Source: a bacterium (GTDB lineage: Bacteria > JAHJDO01). From it: a DNA stretch of 6,620 nucleotides. Location of the stretch: assembly GCA_030631525.1 (NCBI GenBank), contig DAOVKY010000042.1, forward strand, positions 1-6,620. The letters are read 5' to 3'. Positions 5,235 through 6,620 of this stretch are shown one piece after another; the first letter of the stretch is position 1, and each line of letters starts with the position of its first letter. The notes under the pieces were generated by a model. That model saw nothing but the letters and a program-made list of their open reading frames with translations, ran no database searches and was not told where the DNA came from. The translations under genes were made by a program, and so were the position numbers.

Positions 5235-6620
5235 ATCTATTCATTTTGTTGGCATCGGCGGTATAGGAATGAGCGGGATTGCCTATATCCTGCTTAAATC
5301 AGGATATCAGGTAAGCGGCTCGGACAAAAATGAATCTTCAATAACCAATAAACTAAAACTAAACGGTGCCCACATTTTTATCGGACACGATGCTAAGCAT
5401 ATAACAACTCAAAATTTAGTTGTTTATTCCACAGCTATCTCAAAGTCTAATCCGGAACTTGTTGAAGCCAGAAAAAGAAAAATCCCGATAATTCATAGAG
5501 CAGAACTGCTTGGGAAAGTAGCAAATAACAAAAAGAGCATATTCGTAACAGGTTGTCATGGAAAAACCACTGTAACATCAATGATTGCGCATATGCTTAT
5601 AGAAACAGGGTATGACCCGACAGTGATTGTAGGAGGTGAAATTAGTTCTTTAGGAGGAAATGCCCGCTTAGGAGCAAGCCCATGGTTTGTAGCAGAAGCT
5701 GATGAAAGCGATAAGTCCTTTTTGAAACTAAATCCATATTTTGGCATTATTACAAATATTGATGAAGACCATCTGGAGTATTATAAGAATCTTGAAGATA
5801 TTATAAACACATTTCGCAATTTCGCAGAACGCGCAGATAAATCCGGCAGAATATTTTGCTGCATTGACAATAACAACGTAAAAGAACTGGTTTCTAAACT
5901 ACATAAAGAAAAATTCAAAATTCCAATAACAACCTATGGAATGAGCAAGAATGCTGAGATATGGGCTGACAACCTGATATGCGAAGGGTTTTCAACATGT
6001 TTTGATGTACATAAAAATGCCGAATTACTGGGCTCTTTTACACTCAGCGTTCCGGGAAAACATAATGTTCTTAATGCGCTTTCGGCAATTGCGCTTGGCA
6101 TGGAAATAGGATTATCCTTTGATGCAATGAAGGAAGCCTTGCAAAGTTTTAGGGGTGTTGAGAGAAGGTTTCAGATTAAGGCGCATATCGGAAATATAAT
6201 GGTTATAGATGATTATGCTCATCATCCGACTGAAATTAAAGCTGTTTTGGAAACAGCCAAGAATTTAGGGGAAAAGCGTATTGTGGCTGTATTTCAGCCT
6301 CATAGATACACAAGAACTGAAAAGCTATACAAAGATTTTGCCGTGTCTCTGACAATGGCTGATAAGGTCATATTAACAGATGTAGACAGTGCAGGAGAAG
6401 CTCCTATAAAAGGGGCTAATACAGACACAATTTTTAATGCTATGAAGAATAATGGTTATAAAGATGTAGTATATATTCCTGACAAATGTAGAATTCTCAG
6501 TTATCTGAGTAATACTATGGATAAAGGAGATATAATGCTTTTTATGGGAGCAGGTGATATTTCCGCAGTAGCAGAGGAACTTGCTAAGTTGGTTCTCCCT
6601 TCTCTGTCAAGAGAAGGGTA
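5218..6620 (+). CDS. murC: UDP-N-acetylmuramate--L-alanine ligase (end at the window edge)
   Basis: MurC adds L-alanine to UDP-MurNAc using ATP, the first peptide step of cytoplasmic peptidoglycan precursor synthesis. The frame gives 467 residues and then the bases TA at the edge, so the stop may be the next base; 455-490 is usual. The N-terminal UDP-binding motif is HFVGIGGIGMSG (9-20). The ATP loop is VTGCHGKTTVTSM (110-122) with Lys116, where Cys113 replaces the usual Thr. NIDEDHLEYY (180-189), GVERRF (313-318), DDYAHHPTE (331-339) and FQPHRYTRT (359-367) identify MurC rather than MurD, E or F. The family sequence normally ends near GAGD...AEELAKL (444-458). The extra residues LPSLSREG come from a hairpin sequence. 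No ribosome-binding site is visible; AGG lies 18 bases before the ATG. A TTG two codons upstream is a less likely start. Confidence 0.95.
   Translation, partial: MLKNVKSIHFVGIGGIGMSGIAYILLKSGYQVSGSDKNESSITNKLKLNGAHIFIGHDAKHITTQNLVVYSTAISKSNPELVEARKRKIPIIHRAELLGKVANNKKSIFVTGCHGKTTVTSMIAHMLIETGYDPTVIVGGEISSLGGNARLGASPWFVAEADESDKSFLKLNPYFGIITNIDEDHLEYYKNLEDIINTFRNFAERADKSGRIFCCIDNNNVKELVSKLHKEKFKIPITTYGMSKNAEIWADNLICEGFSTCFDVHKNAELLGSFTLSVPGKHNVLNALSAIALGMEIGLSFDAMKEALQSFRGVERRFQIKAHIGNIMVIDDYAHHPTEIKAVLETAKNLGEKRIVAVFQPHRYTRTEKLYKDFAVSLTMADKVILTDVDSAGEAPIKGANTDTIFNAMKNNGYKDVVYIPDKCRILSYLSNTMDKGDIMLFMGAGDISAVAEELAKLVLPSLSREG
6597..6618. repeat. Perfect 8-bp inverted repeat at the murC 3' end
   Basis: CCCTTCTC (6597-6604) pairs perfectly with GAGAAGGG (6611-6618) around the 6-base loop TGTCAA. 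It lies in the last visible murC codons, past the usual end of the protein. It could be the stem of a terminator (the following bases are outside the window), or one end of a dispersed repeat that has supplied the end of the gene. Confidence 0.6.

Noticed and set aside
1..6620. CRISPR array, tRNA, rRNA, transposase or phage genes
   Set aside because: No regularly spaced direct repeats, no cloverleaf-like segment and no transposase or phage motif were seen in reading both strands.

Overview
The window is an A/T-rich bacterial chromosome segment with complete or partial genes for six proteins and no RNA genes. Its content suggests an anaerobic bacterium that makes peptidoglycan and exports proteins: an Rnf ion-pumping complex, an RNase R-type exonuclease, a secreted glycoside hydrolase-like protein and MurC. 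The exact lineage cannot be fixed from this sequence. The palindromic intergenic repeat and the Cys-flanked DxDxDG calcium loop would fit an uncultured group such as Omnitrophota or Elusimicrobiota, but that is only an impression.

Layout. Positions 1-1435 on the minus strand hold rnfG, rnfE and rnfA. They are tightly packed (a 4-bp ATGA overlap, then a 3-bp gap), and rnfA runs off the left edge. These encode the FMN-carrying subunit and two membrane subunits of the ferredoxin:NAD+ oxidoreductase. rnfC and rnfD, often found just upstream of rnfG, are not there; rnfG is the first gene of the run. Positions 1436-1788 are non-coding. They contain a minus-strand promoter candidate, a nested inverted-repeat element (about 1567-1690) and a plus-strand promoter candidate for the divergent rnr gene.

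Positions 1789-3500 on the plus strand hold a 9-codon upstream ORF with a good ribosome-binding site. Its stop overlaps the GTG start of a 561-residue RNase R-like protein. This protein has the winged-helix, RNB and S1 domains but lacks both cold-shock domains of standard RNase R. Its 3' end overlaps by 17 bp the convergent gene at 3484-5163 (minus strand), which encodes a secreted protein with a calcium-binding loop and a divergent GH13 alpha-amylase-like barrel. Back to back with that gene, from 5218 to the right edge, is murC, which is complete or nearly so. The 54-bp gap between the two contains overlapping, oppositely oriented -10 elements, and murC has no visible ribosome-binding site.

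The genes do not form one pathway: energy conservation, RNA turnover, carbohydrate handling and cell-wall synthesis sit side by side as separate transcription units. The most unusual items are the RNase R lacking cold-shock domains, the overlapping leader ORF in front of it, the palindromic element with a similar core inside rnfE, and the domain architecture of the GH13-like protein.
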